The position numbers were made by a program, and so were the translations under genes. A stretch of DNA of 64,000 nt from an uncultured Nitrosomonadaceae bacterium (GTDB lineage: Bacteria; Pseudomonadota; Gammaproteobacteria; Burkholderiales; Nitrosomonadaceae), in NCBI GenBank assembly GCA_943787405.1, contig CALSMH010000004.1:124001-188000 (forward strand), read 5' to 3'. Of this stretch, positions 54,984-62,349 are shown in pieces (the stretch's first letter is position 1; each line of letters begins with the position of its first letter). The notes beneath the pieces were generated by a model. That model searched no databases, was not told the origin of the DNA, and saw nothing but the letters and a program-made list of their open reading frames with translations.

Positions 54984-55435
54984 AAACCTTATAACCCTCA
55001 TCATTTAAATATTATTATTTGCCTCTTGCAAGCAATGATTTTTAAAAAATTTGCTTACATTGAACAACCTACGATCTCTTAATTCTTAGCGGGCAAATAG
55101 CATCTAGAGCCTTCGTGCTCTCTTTAATTAATGAAAGAGATATTCATCTGATCCTGTTCATCCTGCCTAACAGTGCGATCAAGTTACTCCTTGATGCTTA
55201 TATGAATTTAAGAATCTCACTAAAGTATACAGCTATTCTCTATCAGGTATAGCTAATACATCTTGTAATCACTGTTTTGCTGTTACCTAAACCCAGAAAA
55301 AAATATATAAAAATTTATGAGCAGAGGCTCACTATAATTCAGATTATTTCAAAAACACTCTAACCTGGCACCCATCCACAAATTATCTTTCTGTAACCAG
55401 TACAGACTACAATTCAATTCCCCACTCTACATATT
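54984..55435. other. Gene-free stretch between the pilin remnant and the SOUL gene
   Basis: About 450 bp. No coding sequence is evident. Small inverted repeats occur near 55106-55120 (AGAGC/GCTCT) and 55119-55140 (TCTCTTT/AAAGAGA), without a T-run. May be decayed pilin-gene DNA. Confidence 0.5.
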
Positions 55436-56089
55436 TTAGAACTCTTTAGCTTTATTTTTTGTATATCCCACTGCGATTTCATTACGCCTTAAAAATGGTA
55501 ATGTCCAAGGTGGGTCATATCGGGAAAGTTCAATAGACCCTATAGAAATGAGATTTTCTTTATCCATCCACTTAAGGAGTTCTTGAGCTCTGTTAGCTGT
55601 ATTATTCTCATTAACGAACCCAGAGAACTCTAAAATTGCAACTTTCCTAGCTGGAACTTTACGTAACATAATTTTCTTGTTATTTGGAAGTGGTATCGTA
55701 TCGAGTGCATATTTGCTTGGCATTACAAAACTGACCTGCCAGCGGCCGGAATTCTTCTTCAGACTAACCGGTATTGTCATAGAAATCTCTTCAGATCTCG
55801 GCTCTATCGTTACAGGCGCTGTCATTTTAATTTTTTGGCTACTACCGGCTTTCGTAATATTGTTACCAAAAATATAATCTGCAATTAAGCGAAAGCCTAT
55901 ACCAGATGCCTGATCCATATTTCCATCAACTAGGACCTCTGCGATTAACATCGGTTGATATTGACGTAATTCAAACTGACCTGATTTCTCAATTAACTCA
56001 TATTTAGGCTCTTCCGTTGCCATTACAGGCATTGGAACAATAAAAGAAAATATACTAAATAATAGCAGGAAATATATATGTAATTTCAT
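55436..56089 (-). CDS. SOUL family haem-binding protein, exported
   Basis: 217 residues with a signal peptide (to about residue 25, VPMPVMA). The SOUL/HBP pattern is seen in EEPKYELIEKSGQFELRQYQ, IGFRLIADYIFGNN, KIKMTAPVTIEP and FVMPSKYALDTIPLPNN. Members bind haem or porphyrin; the role in bacteria is unclear. Stands alone, with gene-poor DNA either side. Confidence 0.9.
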   Translation of the reverse strand: MKLHIYFLLLFSIFSFIVPMPVMATEEPKYELIEKSGQFELRQYQPMLIAEVLVDGNMDQASGIGFRLIADYIFGNNITKAGSSQKIKMTAPVTIEPRSEEISMTIPVSLKKNSGRWQVSFVMPSKYALDTIPLPNNKKIMLRKVPARKVAILEFSGFVNENNTANRAQELLKWMDKENLISIGSIELSRYDPPWTLPFLRRNEIAVGYTKNKAKEF

Positions 56090-56238
56090 ATTGAAGAATT
56101 CCTATATCAAAAAATATAATCAAATTATAGAGATTAATTGCCTAATCCTAATCATACGAGCGAGAATTTATTGTATCTAAATATCTTCCATACTCAATTT
56201 ATTTCTATTTCTTATACGCAGCGTGGAAATAAAAGATT

Positions 56239-56754
56239 CTATGGATAAACTTCAGCGCGTAACCATCGGACAAGAAGGGTAAAAGATCCTTCTTGTCGAT
56301 CGCCGATCATGAGGGCGATCTGATTTATTCGTGAGAAATCTAGTGGAGGTGCAGACACAGGATTCCCATGAAAGCATGGCTTAAAATCATCATAACTAAA
56401 TATAATTTCTGACCATTCTCCTGGCGGTGTGAATAAAGCCTGATAATTAATGCCATCAGGATAATTATCCATGCGTAAATTTAGTTTGTAGCGATGGCCA
56501 TCACCTAAAATACATAAGCATAGGTTTTTAATATTTACTATCGAGTAATTATTTGGAGCAGATCGCATTGAAGCGAAGCCACCATTATTTTTTAACGAAA
56601 CCTCACCCGAAAATTCCGCATAACCATCCGGATTGAAATTAAGTTGGCTGCATGAAGCTCCTCCCATCACTACATCATTAACAGACGTCCAACCAAGAGT
56701 GCTCACTGGATCATCAAAATCAAGAAGTGACGAATATAATGAGGAAGAATTCAT
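56239..56754 (-). CDS. CIA30-family protein (NADH:ubiquinone oxidoreductase intermediate-associated domain)
   Basis: 171 residues. The galactose-binding-like CIA30 domain is marked by WTSVNDVVMGGASCSQLNFN, AEFSGEVSLKNNGGFASMRS, RYKLNLRMD and the C-terminal SRINQIALMIGDRQEGSFTL. In mitochondria the family assists complex I assembly; in bacteria its role is not established. No signal peptide. Confidence 0.88.
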   Translation of the reverse strand: MNSSSLYSSLLDFDDPVSTLGWTSVNDVVMGGASCSQLNFNPDGYAEFSGEVSLKNNGGFASMRSAPNNYSIVNIKNLCLCILGDGHRYKLNLRMDNYPDGINYQALFTPPGEWSEIIFSYDDFKPCFHGNPVSAPPLDFSRINQIALMIGDRQEGSFTLLVRWLRAEVYP

Positions 56755-56917
56755 ATTTGATATAAACCTATTTCTTAGGGTTATTTCCTAATCTTTATAA
56801 TACACAATATTTAGGTGTAATGGGCTTCTAAGAAGAAGAACATCGCCTAAAAATACTTTGAACTATTCTCTGTAATATCGACCTTAATAGTTAAGATTAA
56901 TAAAGTGGAAATTGCAT

Positions 56918-57568
56918 ATGAAAACCTACCGAATTTTTAGCAGTTCCCTTCTTATTGGCGCAGTACTTGGCGTCATCCTGACTGCCGTAGTACTAGCTGG
57001 TGAAGCAGCTGTTTCTACCAATGAGTTTTGTACCAGTTGTCATTCCATGACCTACCCAGAGAAAGAATTAAAAGACTCTTCCCATTATGGTGCATTGGGT
57101 GCCAATCCAGGATGTAAGGACTGCCACATCCCTCAGGGTCTTGGGAATTTGCATCTAGCAATAGCAACACATGTGGTTGATGGAGCAAGAGAGCTCTATT
57201 TAGAGTTCGCTAATGATTACTCTACTTTAGAGAAATTCAATGAGCGCCGTCTAATCATGGCACATGATGCGCGCATGAATCTGAAGAAATGGGATAGTAT
57301 TACTTGCCGAGAGTGTCATCGTAATCCACAGCCACCAGGTGAGGATGCCCAAGCAGCACATAAGAAGATGGAAACAGAAGGTGCTACTTGCATCGATTGC
57401 CACCAAAACCTAGTACATAAAGCGGTTGATGAAACCGATCTCAATGCCAGTAAGTTACAGGGTGAAATGGTTGTGAGAGTAGAGGAAGAGGAAGAAGAGG
57501 AAGAAGAGGAAGAAGAAGAAGAGGAAGAAGAAGAGGAGGAAGAAGAGGAGGAAGAAGAGGAAGATTGA
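56918..57568 (+). CDS. NapC/NirT-family tetraheme cytochrome c with polyglutamate C-terminus
   Basis: 216 residues from the ATG at 56918 (GTGG upstream); a TTG two codons earlier is less likely. An N-terminal membrane anchor (ILIGAVLGVILTAVVLA-like, residues about 8-27) is followed by four haem motifs: CTSCH, CKDCH, CRECH and CIDCH. Such proteins move electrons from quinol to periplasmic partners; the cM552 quinone reductase of ammonia oxidisers belongs here. After KLQGEMVVRV come 27 consecutive Glu and one Asp, encoded by mixed GAA/GAG. No partner reductase or hao gene is adjacent, and a terminator follows, so it is monocistronic. Confidence 0.9.
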   Translation: MKTYRIFSSSLLIGAVLGVILTAVVLAGEAAVSTNEFCTSCHSMTYPEKELKDSSHYGALGANPGCKDCHIPQGLGNLHLAIATHVVDGARELYLEFANDYSTLEKFNERRLIMAHDARMNLKKWDSITCRECHRNPQPPGEDAQAAHKKMETEGATCIDCHQNLVHKAVDETDLNASKLQGEMVVRVEEEEEEEEEEEEEEEEEEEEEEEEEEED

Positions 57569-57619
57569 TTAAGGCATTTAATCAAGCGTGCATTCTCTCA
57601 CAAAGCGAGTTAACATGTG

Positions 57620-57668
57620 GTGCCTATATAGGATAGTTTATCTTATATAGGCACATTTAATTTTTTTA
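57620..57668 (+). terminator. Rho-independent terminator after the tetraheme cytochrome gene
   Basis: A 16-bp stem (GTGCCTATATAGGATA / TATCTTATATAGGCAC, one G-U pair) with a 3-base loop, followed by ATTTAATTTTTTT. It isolates the cytochrome gene from rpoE. Confidence 0.85.
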
Positions 57669-57693
57669 TACACTCAATTTTTTTAGAGAAAGA

Positions 57694-58296
57694 ATGGACA
57701 GCAGTGATACCGATACCGATCTAGATTTAGTAAGGCGAACCAAATTAGGAGAGCGCCACACTTTCGATATGTTAGTAGTCAGACATCAGCGTATGCTTGC
57801 ACAAGTAATCTCACGTTATGTTAAGTCACCACAGCAGATTGAAGACGTGACACAAGAAGCTTTTATTAAGGCTTACCGTGGGATCATGTCGTTTCGCGGG
57901 GAAAGTAAATTTTCTACTTGGTTATATAGAATCGGGGTAAATGCAGCACTCAGTTTTCTAGCTGCTGAGCGTAGCCGCATCCCGCTTTATGAGCCCTCAA
58001 TCAATCCGAATACCAATGAACCTATAATTCCACAAATTGTGGATAATGAGAGTCCAGATAGATTATTGGCAACCCAGCAAATTAGTGAAACTGTTTCTAA
58101 CGTGCTTGAGAAATTGCCAGAGGAGCTACGTATAGCAATAACTCTTAGAGAAATAGATGGATTAAGTTATGAGGAAATTGCAAACGTTATGGATTGCCCT
58201 GTTGGTACAGTGCGTTCAAGGATATTTCGTGCTCGTGAAAGCATATCAAAAGTACTACGGCCAAAATTAGAAATGTTTCGAGAAAAGAGGTGGTAA
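57694..58296 (+). CDS. rpoE: ECF sigma factor RpoE
   Basis: 200 residues. Region 2 (FDMLVVRHQRMLAQVISRYV, then VTQEAFIKAYRGIMSFRGES, FSTWLYRIGVNAA) and region 4 (LPEELRIAITLREIDGLSYE, EIANVMDCPVGTVRSRIFRA) are standard for the RpoE envelope-stress group. An anti-sigma gene follows one base after the stop. Confidence 0.96.
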   Translation: MDSSDTDTDLDLVRRTKLGERHTFDMLVVRHQRMLAQVISRYVKSPQQIEDVTQEAFIKAYRGIMSFRGESKFSTWLYRIGVNAALSFLAAERSRIPLYEPSINPNTNEPIIPQIVDNESPDRLLATQQISETVSNVLEKLPEELRIAITLREIDGLSYEEIANVMDCPVGTVRSRIFRARESISKVLRPKLEMFREKRW

Positions 58297-58297
58297 A

Positions 58298-58540
58298 TTG
58301 AAAGAAAAAATATCTGCATATATTGATTCTGAGTTAGCAGCAGAAGAGATTGATCCTATTGTTGAAAGCCTTCGGCATGAGCCTAATGCAAGAGACGATT
58401 GGCTTCTATATCACCTTACTGGAGACGCTATGCGTGGGCACTCAACAATGGATGACGGCTTCTCGAAAGGGATCATAGAAAGACTGAAGACTGTAAAAAT
58501 CGACCCATCTTATGATCCACTTGATAATTCTAAAGTTTAA
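58298..58540 (+). CDS. rseA: Short anti-sigma-E factor (RseA N-terminal domain only)
   Basis: 80 residues from a TTG start with a GAGGTGG ribosome site, one base after the rpoE stop. KEKISAYIDSELAAEEID and DDWLLYHLTGDAMRG are the RseA sigma-binding domain. The protein ends at about the point where E. coli RseA enters the membrane, so there is no transmembrane or periplasmic part and the DegS/RseP cleavage mechanism cannot apply in its usual form. No rseB or mucD follows. No continuation is found in other frames of the next 260 bp. Confidence 0.85.
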   Translation: MKEKISAYIDSELAAEEIDPIVESLRHEPNARDDWLLYHLTGDAMRGHSTMDDGFSKGIIERLKTVKIDPSYDPLDNSKV

Positions 58541-58631
58541 TTAGAATTACTCTAATCTGTATTAAAGAAGTTTCTCAGTTGAAATTACCAATTAAGTATT
58601 CTAATAAGATTACCAAGAGAATTAAAAAATT

Positions 58632-58680
58632 AGATCAGCATCAAATATCTTAGAAGAAGATAACGCATCAGAGCTGATCT
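58632..58680. repeat. Nested inverted repeat between rseA and the Nudix gene
   Basis: AGATCAGC and GCTGATCT bracket a 33-base interval that itself contains TATCTT and AAGATA. It lies between convergent genes and could end transcription, but no T-run follows. The rest of the gap (58541-58802) shows no gene. Confidence 0.35.
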
Positions 58681-58802
58681 TCCTACCGTTAAATTTTTGG
58701 GGATAGCTTAGAATAAGATACCATGGATATGTTTAATAAAATTAATCTCTTTATCAAAAATATTCTGAAAAGAATAAGATAGTCATAATTATCGTTAGCA
58801 AA

Positions 58803-59480
58803 TTAGTCATAATTAATCCATTTACTGATGCTATCAGCATTTGATTTCAGCGCGACTGATTCACTCCCACTTATCAATATTTTAGCGCCATAGTGATCCG
58901 CCAATTTAACAATAGGGCGCGTAACCTGGGTTAGTTGTTCTGGGTTCATGTGACGAGTACAAACCTGTATCAAACGCACACCTTGTTCAAATAATTTAAC
59001 AAGGGCTTCCATAAATTTCACCATGCTACTCTGACTGGTATTAGTAAGAATATATAACAAAGGTAGCTTAATTACTCCTAAGATATGATTATTTGCAGGT
59101 AGTAATGGAGATACCCTTATTGCATCCGAATCTTCCCATGATATGCGTTGACCTTCTCGGCCAGATGGGGTCCCCTCCCAATTAAAAATACGAAAGACAT
59201 GTAACTTTACACACTTATTTGGATAAGTATATTTATAACTTATCCATGGATAAGCCGTCTTAGATTTAATACCCAGTTCCTCGTATATTTCCCTTGCGAG
59301 TGCCTGCTCTGCGCTCTCACCTAACTCAAATTTTCCACCGGGGAACTCCCAGAAACCAGAAGATTTTTTTCCATATGGACGCTCTGCCATAAGTACATAT
59401 CCATCTTCTCTCTGTATAACTGCTACCGCTACATTTACCAGAGGCAAGTCCTGTTTCTTTCTTATTATTATATTTTGCAT
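58803..59480 (-). CDS. Nudix hydrolase (MutT-like) with a shortened ThiE-like domain
   Basis: 225 residues. The Nudix box GGKFELGESAEQALAREIYE followed by ELGI is intact, so hydrolysis of an oxidised nucleotide such as 8-oxo-dGTP is plausible. After residue 140 the sequence LPLLYILTNTSQSSMVKFME, GVRLIQVCTRHMN and GAKILISG resembles the start of the thiamine-phosphate-synthase-like barrel found fused to MutT in many proteobacteria, where the protein is about 310-320 residues. Here it ends about 90 residues early, so the barrel is incomplete. Located just past the carboxysome genes on the same strand. Confidence 0.85.
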   Translation of the reverse strand: MQNIIIRKKQDLPLVNVAVAVIQREDGYVLMAERPYGKKSSGFWEFPGGKFELGESAEQALAREIYEELGIKSKTAYPWISYKYTYPNKCVKLHVFRIFNWEGTPSGREGQRISWEDSDAIRVSPLLPANNHILGVIKLPLLYILTNTSQSSMVKFMEALVKLFEQGVRLIQVCTRHMNPEQLTQVTRPIVKLADHYGAKILISGSESVALKSNADSISKWINYD

Positions 59481-59552
59481 GGGACATTGTCTTGCTATAT
59501 TTCAACGATGCTTATTAAGCATTGAAATTTAAATAGCATACTTTTTATAAAT

Positions 59553-59879
59553 TCAGTCAGGCCAGATTCGTTCCGCGTACTGCTGCTTCAAAGGAAGTTC
59601 AGAATCAGTAGGGTTCAGTAAATCATTAGGAGATTCTAATTCAGGTGATGGTGCAGATTTAGGTTTTATTCTAGGTTTTTTTATCTTAGCCTTATTTTTA
59701 TTAGCAACTAATGATGATGCAGACTTAGGTTTTATTTTTGGAATAATTTTCTTAGCTCTACTTTTATTAGTAACATTAACAACTAATAGTGATGCGGATT
59801 TAGGTTTTACTTCAGGGATAATTTTCTTAGCTTTACGTGTACTAGCAGCTAATTTTTCAGAAAAAATTCCTTTACTCAT
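59553..59879 (-). CDS. mcdB: McdB-like carboxysome positioning adaptor
   Basis: 108 residues, very basic and probably disordered. It contains three repeats around KPKSA (AKKIIPEVKPKSASLLV, AKKIIPKIKPKSASSLV, AKIKKPRIKPKSAPSPE) and ends with QYAERIWPD; a C-terminal tryptophan is characteristic of alpha-type McdB. McdB sits on the carboxysome and stimulates the McdA ATPase, spacing carboxysomes over the nucleoid. The start overlaps the mcdA stop by 4 bp (ATGA). The call rests on position, composition and the terminal Trp. Confidence 0.75.
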   Translation of the reverse strand: MSKGIFSEKLAASTRKAKKIIPEVKPKSASLLVVNVTNKSRAKKIIPKIKPKSASSLVANKNKAKIKKPRIKPKSAPSPELESPNDLLNPTDSELPLKQQYAERIWPD

Positions 59880-60517
59880 AACCCCAGCACCTCATCAATA
59901 ACACCATCAATTTCTTCAGATGCGACTCGTCCACGATAGCCAAGATCATAAACACTACATCCTTCCAGAGCTGATGTCCGGTAGCTTGCACGACGACCTA
60001 ACCGATTACGCAATACAGGAATATCAATCTCTTGTAATGCCTCATCCATCCCTCGAGACATTGCACTTCTAGGCTCAATTTGATTAAGTAAAATATATGC
60101 TAGTATTTTTGGATTCTTTTTCTTCGCCCGTTTAATTAATTCCTCAATACGAGTGCTCGCCCACAAATCCATTGGTGATGGCAATAAAGGCACAAGCAAG
60201 ATCTGAGAAATTGACATTACATTCATAATAGAGCCTGATTTAATCTCGGGCGGACAATCAATTACTATGTAATCAAACTTCGTCTGCAGCCGTGCTATCT
60301 GCTTATTTAATTTATCCTCTGCCAATACTACTTCTACTGGAAATCTGCTTGGATCTCCTGATAACTCCGTCCACAATGTAGCAGAGCCCTGAGGATCTGA
60401 GTCAATTACAATACAACTCCCACGGCGGCGTATCAAACCAGCAGCCATATTCATGGCTACAGTCGTCTTACCGACCCCTCCCTTCTGGTTTGCAACTGCT
60501 ATTACTCCAGTATCCAT
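59876..60517 (-). CDS. mcdA: McdA-like ParA-type ATPase for carboxysome distribution
   Basis: 213 residues. The deviant Walker A IAVANQKGGVGKTTVAMNMA, the DSDPQGSATLW motif and the Walker B-like YIVIDCPPEIKSG define a small ParA without an N-terminal DNA-binding domain. Such proteins coat the nucleoid and position cargo. Next to the carboxysome genes and followed by mcdB with a 4-bp overlap, it is the McdA of the alpha-carboxysome, not a chromosome-partitioning ParA (no parB or parS nearby). Confidence 0.85.
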   Translation of the reverse strand: MDTGVIAVANQKGGVGKTTVAMNMAAGLIRRRGSCIVIDSDPQGSATLWTELSGDPSRFPVEVVLAEDKLNKQIARLQTKFDYIVIDCPPEIKSGSIMNVMSISQILLVPLLPSPMDLWASTRIEELIKRAKKKNPKILAYILLNQIEPRSAMSRGMDEALQEIDIPVLRNRLGRRASYRTSALEGCSVYDLGYRGRVASEEIDGVIDEVLGL

Positions 60518-60532
60518 ATGGTATAAGTGGTA

Positions 60533-60787
60533 CTAAATTAACTCATCTACACTATGTGTAAACGCTTTATCCTCAACACTTAATTCTTTGGTATCGCTGG
60601 CATATACAGTAATATTGGCATAAGTTACTCCAAAACTGATATCCGGGTAATATTCTTTTTCCTTAGATAAATCGGCAAGACGATCCAAGAATATTCGAAG
60701 TTGGCTATAGTTTTCGAATTCGAATCGTCTAAATAGACCAGGTGGATGGCCTTTGGTAGTCCAGCACTCAACATTGTCTTTATCCAT
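60533..60787 (-). CDS. Alpha-carboxysome rubisco assembly factor (acRAF; pterin-carbinolamine dehydratase-like)
   Basis: 84 residues. FRRFEFENYSQLRIFLDRLA, YYPDISFGVTYANITVYA is the pterin-4a-carbinolamine-dehydratase fold; the canonical catalytic [EDKH]-x(3)-H-[HN]-P pattern is replaced by YYPDISFG, as expected of the carboxysome-linked acRAF subgroup, a rubisco folding/assembly chaperone rather than an enzyme. It follows csoS1 after a 303-bp gap containing a hairpin and precedes mcdA by 15 bp. Confidence 0.82.
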   Translation of the reverse strand: MDKDNVECWTTKGHPPGLFRRFEFENYSQLRIFLDRLADLSKEKEYYPDISFGVTYANITVYASDTKELSVEDKAFTHSVDELI

Positions 60788-61090
60788 TACTGCCCCTCGA
60801 GTATATTAATAATACATTAACTGAATTATTAATATTGAATGATGCCAGAAATTTCAATAATGCTATAGCACTAAACCAATTATGCTGTACCAAACAGAGA
60901 TATTCTAATGCAAAAAATCTTAGTAACAAATCTTTTTATATATTAGTTATCGTCTTAAATAAGCTGTACTGAATAATGTAGTAGTTGCTAAAGTTATAAT
61001 TCAACAACTACTACATAAACATAATTTACTCAGTAAATCCGTATTATTAAAATACTTTATACTATAATAAAAAACTATACTATATCAGCT
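60788..61090. other. Gene-free stretch between csoS1 and the acRAF gene, with a hairpin
   Basis: About 300 bp, AT-rich. It holds one strong hairpin (60977-61015) and no ORF. A promoter for acRAF-mcdA-mcdB may lie here; none is unambiguous. Confidence 0.5.
60977..61015 (-). repeat. Strong hairpin after the distal csoS1 gene (processing or partial termination site)
   Basis: TGTAGTAGTTG and CAACTACTACA form a perfect 11-bp stem with a 17-base AT-rich loop, 75 bp past the csoS1 stop. There is no T-run in the direction of transcription, so it is more likely an mRNA-stabilising or attenuating structure that sets the level of shell versus assembly/positioning proteins. Confidence 0.6.
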
Positions 61091-61423
61091 TTATTTACCA
61101 GTAACTTCACTATCACGACCACCTTTAGCAACAGCCTTAACCGTCAAGATCTGTTCTATTTCACTATCCGGGCGGGCAATAATATGCGCAGCAGCTAAAC
61201 CATCACCTACACGCTCACAGGCATCAGCACCAGAACGAACTGCTGCATTCACAGCACCTGTTTCACCACGAACTAAGATCGTGACATAGCCACCGCCAAC
61301 AAATTGCCGGCCAACAAGACGTACCTCTGAAGCCTTAGTCATGGCATCAGCTGCCTCAATTGCCGGAACTAAACCACGTGTTTCAATCATCCCTAACGCT
61401 ATACCCATTTTTTCGCTTGCCAT
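61091..61423 (-). CDS. csoS1B: Alpha-carboxysome hexameric shell protein (CsoS1B-like)
   Basis: 110 residues, a BMC-domain protein: MGIALGMIETRGLVPAIEAA, VGGGYVTILVRGETGAVNAA, CERVGDGLAAAHIIARPDSE. The hexamers tile the shell facets and their pores pass bicarbonate and RuBP. The extra C-terminal tail (LTVKAVAKGGRDSEVTGK) matches the longer CsoS1B type. AAAGGAG precedes its ATG, 18 bp after the other csoS1 stop. The two csoS1 copies are nearly identical at DNA level. Confidence 0.95.
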   Translation of the reverse strand: MASEKMGIALGMIETRGLVPAIEAADAMTKASEVRLVGRQFVGGGYVTILVRGETGAVNAAVRSGADACERVGDGLAAAHIIARPDSEIEQILTVKAVAKGGRDSEVTGK

Positions 61424-61441
61424 AATTTAACTCCTTTAGGC

Positions 61442-61723
61442 CTATAGTATCTGTTCTACTTCTTCATGCGGACGTGCAATAATATGTGCGGCTGCTAAAC
61501 CATCACCTACACGCTCACAAGCATCAGCACCAGCACGAACTGATGCGTTCACGGCACCTGTCTCACCACGAACCAAGATCGTGACATAGCCACCGCCAAC
61601 AAATTGTCGGCCAATAAGACGAACCTCTGAAGCCTTAGTCATGGCATCAGCTGCCTCAATTGCCGGAACTAAACCACGCGTTTCAATCATCCCTAACGCT
61701 ATACCCATTTTTTCGTTTGCCAT
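61442..61723 (-). CDS. csoS1: Alpha-carboxysome hexameric shell protein (CsoS1A/C-like)
   Basis: 93 residues, five or so shorter than the usual 98 of CsoS1A/C because the protein stops right after HEEVEQIL. BMC motifs are as in the neighbouring copy, differing at only a few residues (IGRQFVGGG versus VGRQFVGGG, NASVRAGADAC versus NAAVRSGADAC). AGGAGA ribosome site. Many cso operons carry three csoS1 genes; only two are present here. Confidence 0.95.
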   Translation of the reverse strand: MANEKMGIALGMIETRGLVPAIEAADAMTKASEVRLIGRQFVGGGYVTILVRGETGAVNASVRAGADACERVGDGLAAAHIIARPHEEVEQIL

Positions 61724-61781
61724 TTCTATTCTCCTACCATTAAAGTTAAAATTGCCAAGTCAAATACTGCTTATTAAAAGT

Positions 61782-61798
61782 CTCGGTTAACTACCGAG
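61782..61798 (-). repeat. Hairpin in the csoS4B-csoS1 gap
   Basis: CTCGGT-TAACT-ACCGAG, about 60 bp before the csoS1 ATG on the transcribed strand. It could stabilise the 5' end of a processed csoS1 message, whose products are needed in great excess over the vertex proteins encoded just upstream. Confidence 0.5.
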
Positions 61799-61816
61799 TT
61801 ACTTTCCATCCTTAAT

Positions 61817-62071
61817 TTACCAATCATCTTCGCTCCAATAATCAATAATTCCACCGATAGTTAGATCAGTTGTAATCCTCCGGTCATCAGTGGCTAGCCT
61901 TGCAGCCGTTCCCCCCATAGTGATGACAAAATCACCTGGCTTACAACCAATAGGGTCCAATGCAACACTCAAAGCACCCGATGCATCTTCAACGACGCGT
62001 AATGATTTGGCAGCTAACCAAGAATCACGCTTTGTTGTAACCAGATCTCGCACAATACGCTGTATCTCCAT
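61817..62071 (-). CDS. csoS4B: Alpha-carboxysome pentameric vertex protein CsoS4B
   Basis: 84 residues of the EutN/CcmL (BMV) fold: MEIQRIVRDLVTTKRDSWLA, ALDPIGCKPGDFVITMGGTA, DLTIGGIIDYW. Pentamers cap the twelve shell vertices. Follows csoS4A after 5 bp; first csoS1 comes 93 bp later. Confidence 0.93.
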   Translation of the reverse strand: MEIQRIVRDLVTTKRDSWLAAKSLRVVEDASGALSVALDPIGCKPGDFVITMGGTAARLATDDRRITTDLTIGGIIDYWSEDDW

Positions 62072-62076
62072 TTAAC

Positions 62077-62349
62077 CTATTTCTTTTTTCCACTATTTGA
62101 TTCATCTTCCCAATAATCAATAATCCCAACAATAGTGAAATCACTTGGATAATCATTGCTACCTGCAGCAGATCGGGCAGCTGAACTACCAACAACTATC
62201 ACCCAGTCACCTTCCTTACAGCCGACCGGATCAACCGCTACCTGCCTACTAGAACTGCCTCTCTCCCTAACCACCAACAAACGACGATTACCAAGCTGTC
62301 CAATACGTGCTGTGGCCACTAATGTCTCTTCTACTTTGCAAATTTTCAT
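62077..62349 (-). CDS. csoS4A: Alpha-carboxysome pentameric vertex protein CsoS4A
   Basis: 90 residues of the same BMV fold: MKICKVEETLVATARIGQLG, AVDPVGCKEGDWVIVVGSSA, DFTIVGIIDYWED. Its ATG overlaps the stop of a 36-codon ORF (ATGA), so its translation is probably coupled to that ORF. In most cso operons the preceding gene is csoSCA, which is absent here. Confidence 0.94.
   Translation of the reverse strand: MKICKVEETLVATARIGQLGNRRLLVVRERGSSSRQVAVDPVGCKEGDWVIVVGSSAARSAAGSNDYPSDFTIVGIIDYWEDESNSGKKK

Noticed and set aside
57316-57585. Minus-strand ORF with a long polyserine run
   Set aside because: It is the antisense of the polyglutamate tract and haem motifs of the cytochrome gene; no independent support.
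59876-60517. ParA as chromosome or plasmid partitioning protein
   Set aside because: No parB or parS nearby, and the position within the cso operon next to an McdB-like gene makes McdA the better call.
60533-60787. Pterin-4a-carbinolamine dehydratase acting in aromatic amino acid metabolism
   Set aside because: Catalytic histidine pattern is missing and the gene is embedded in the cso operon; the acRAF role fits better.
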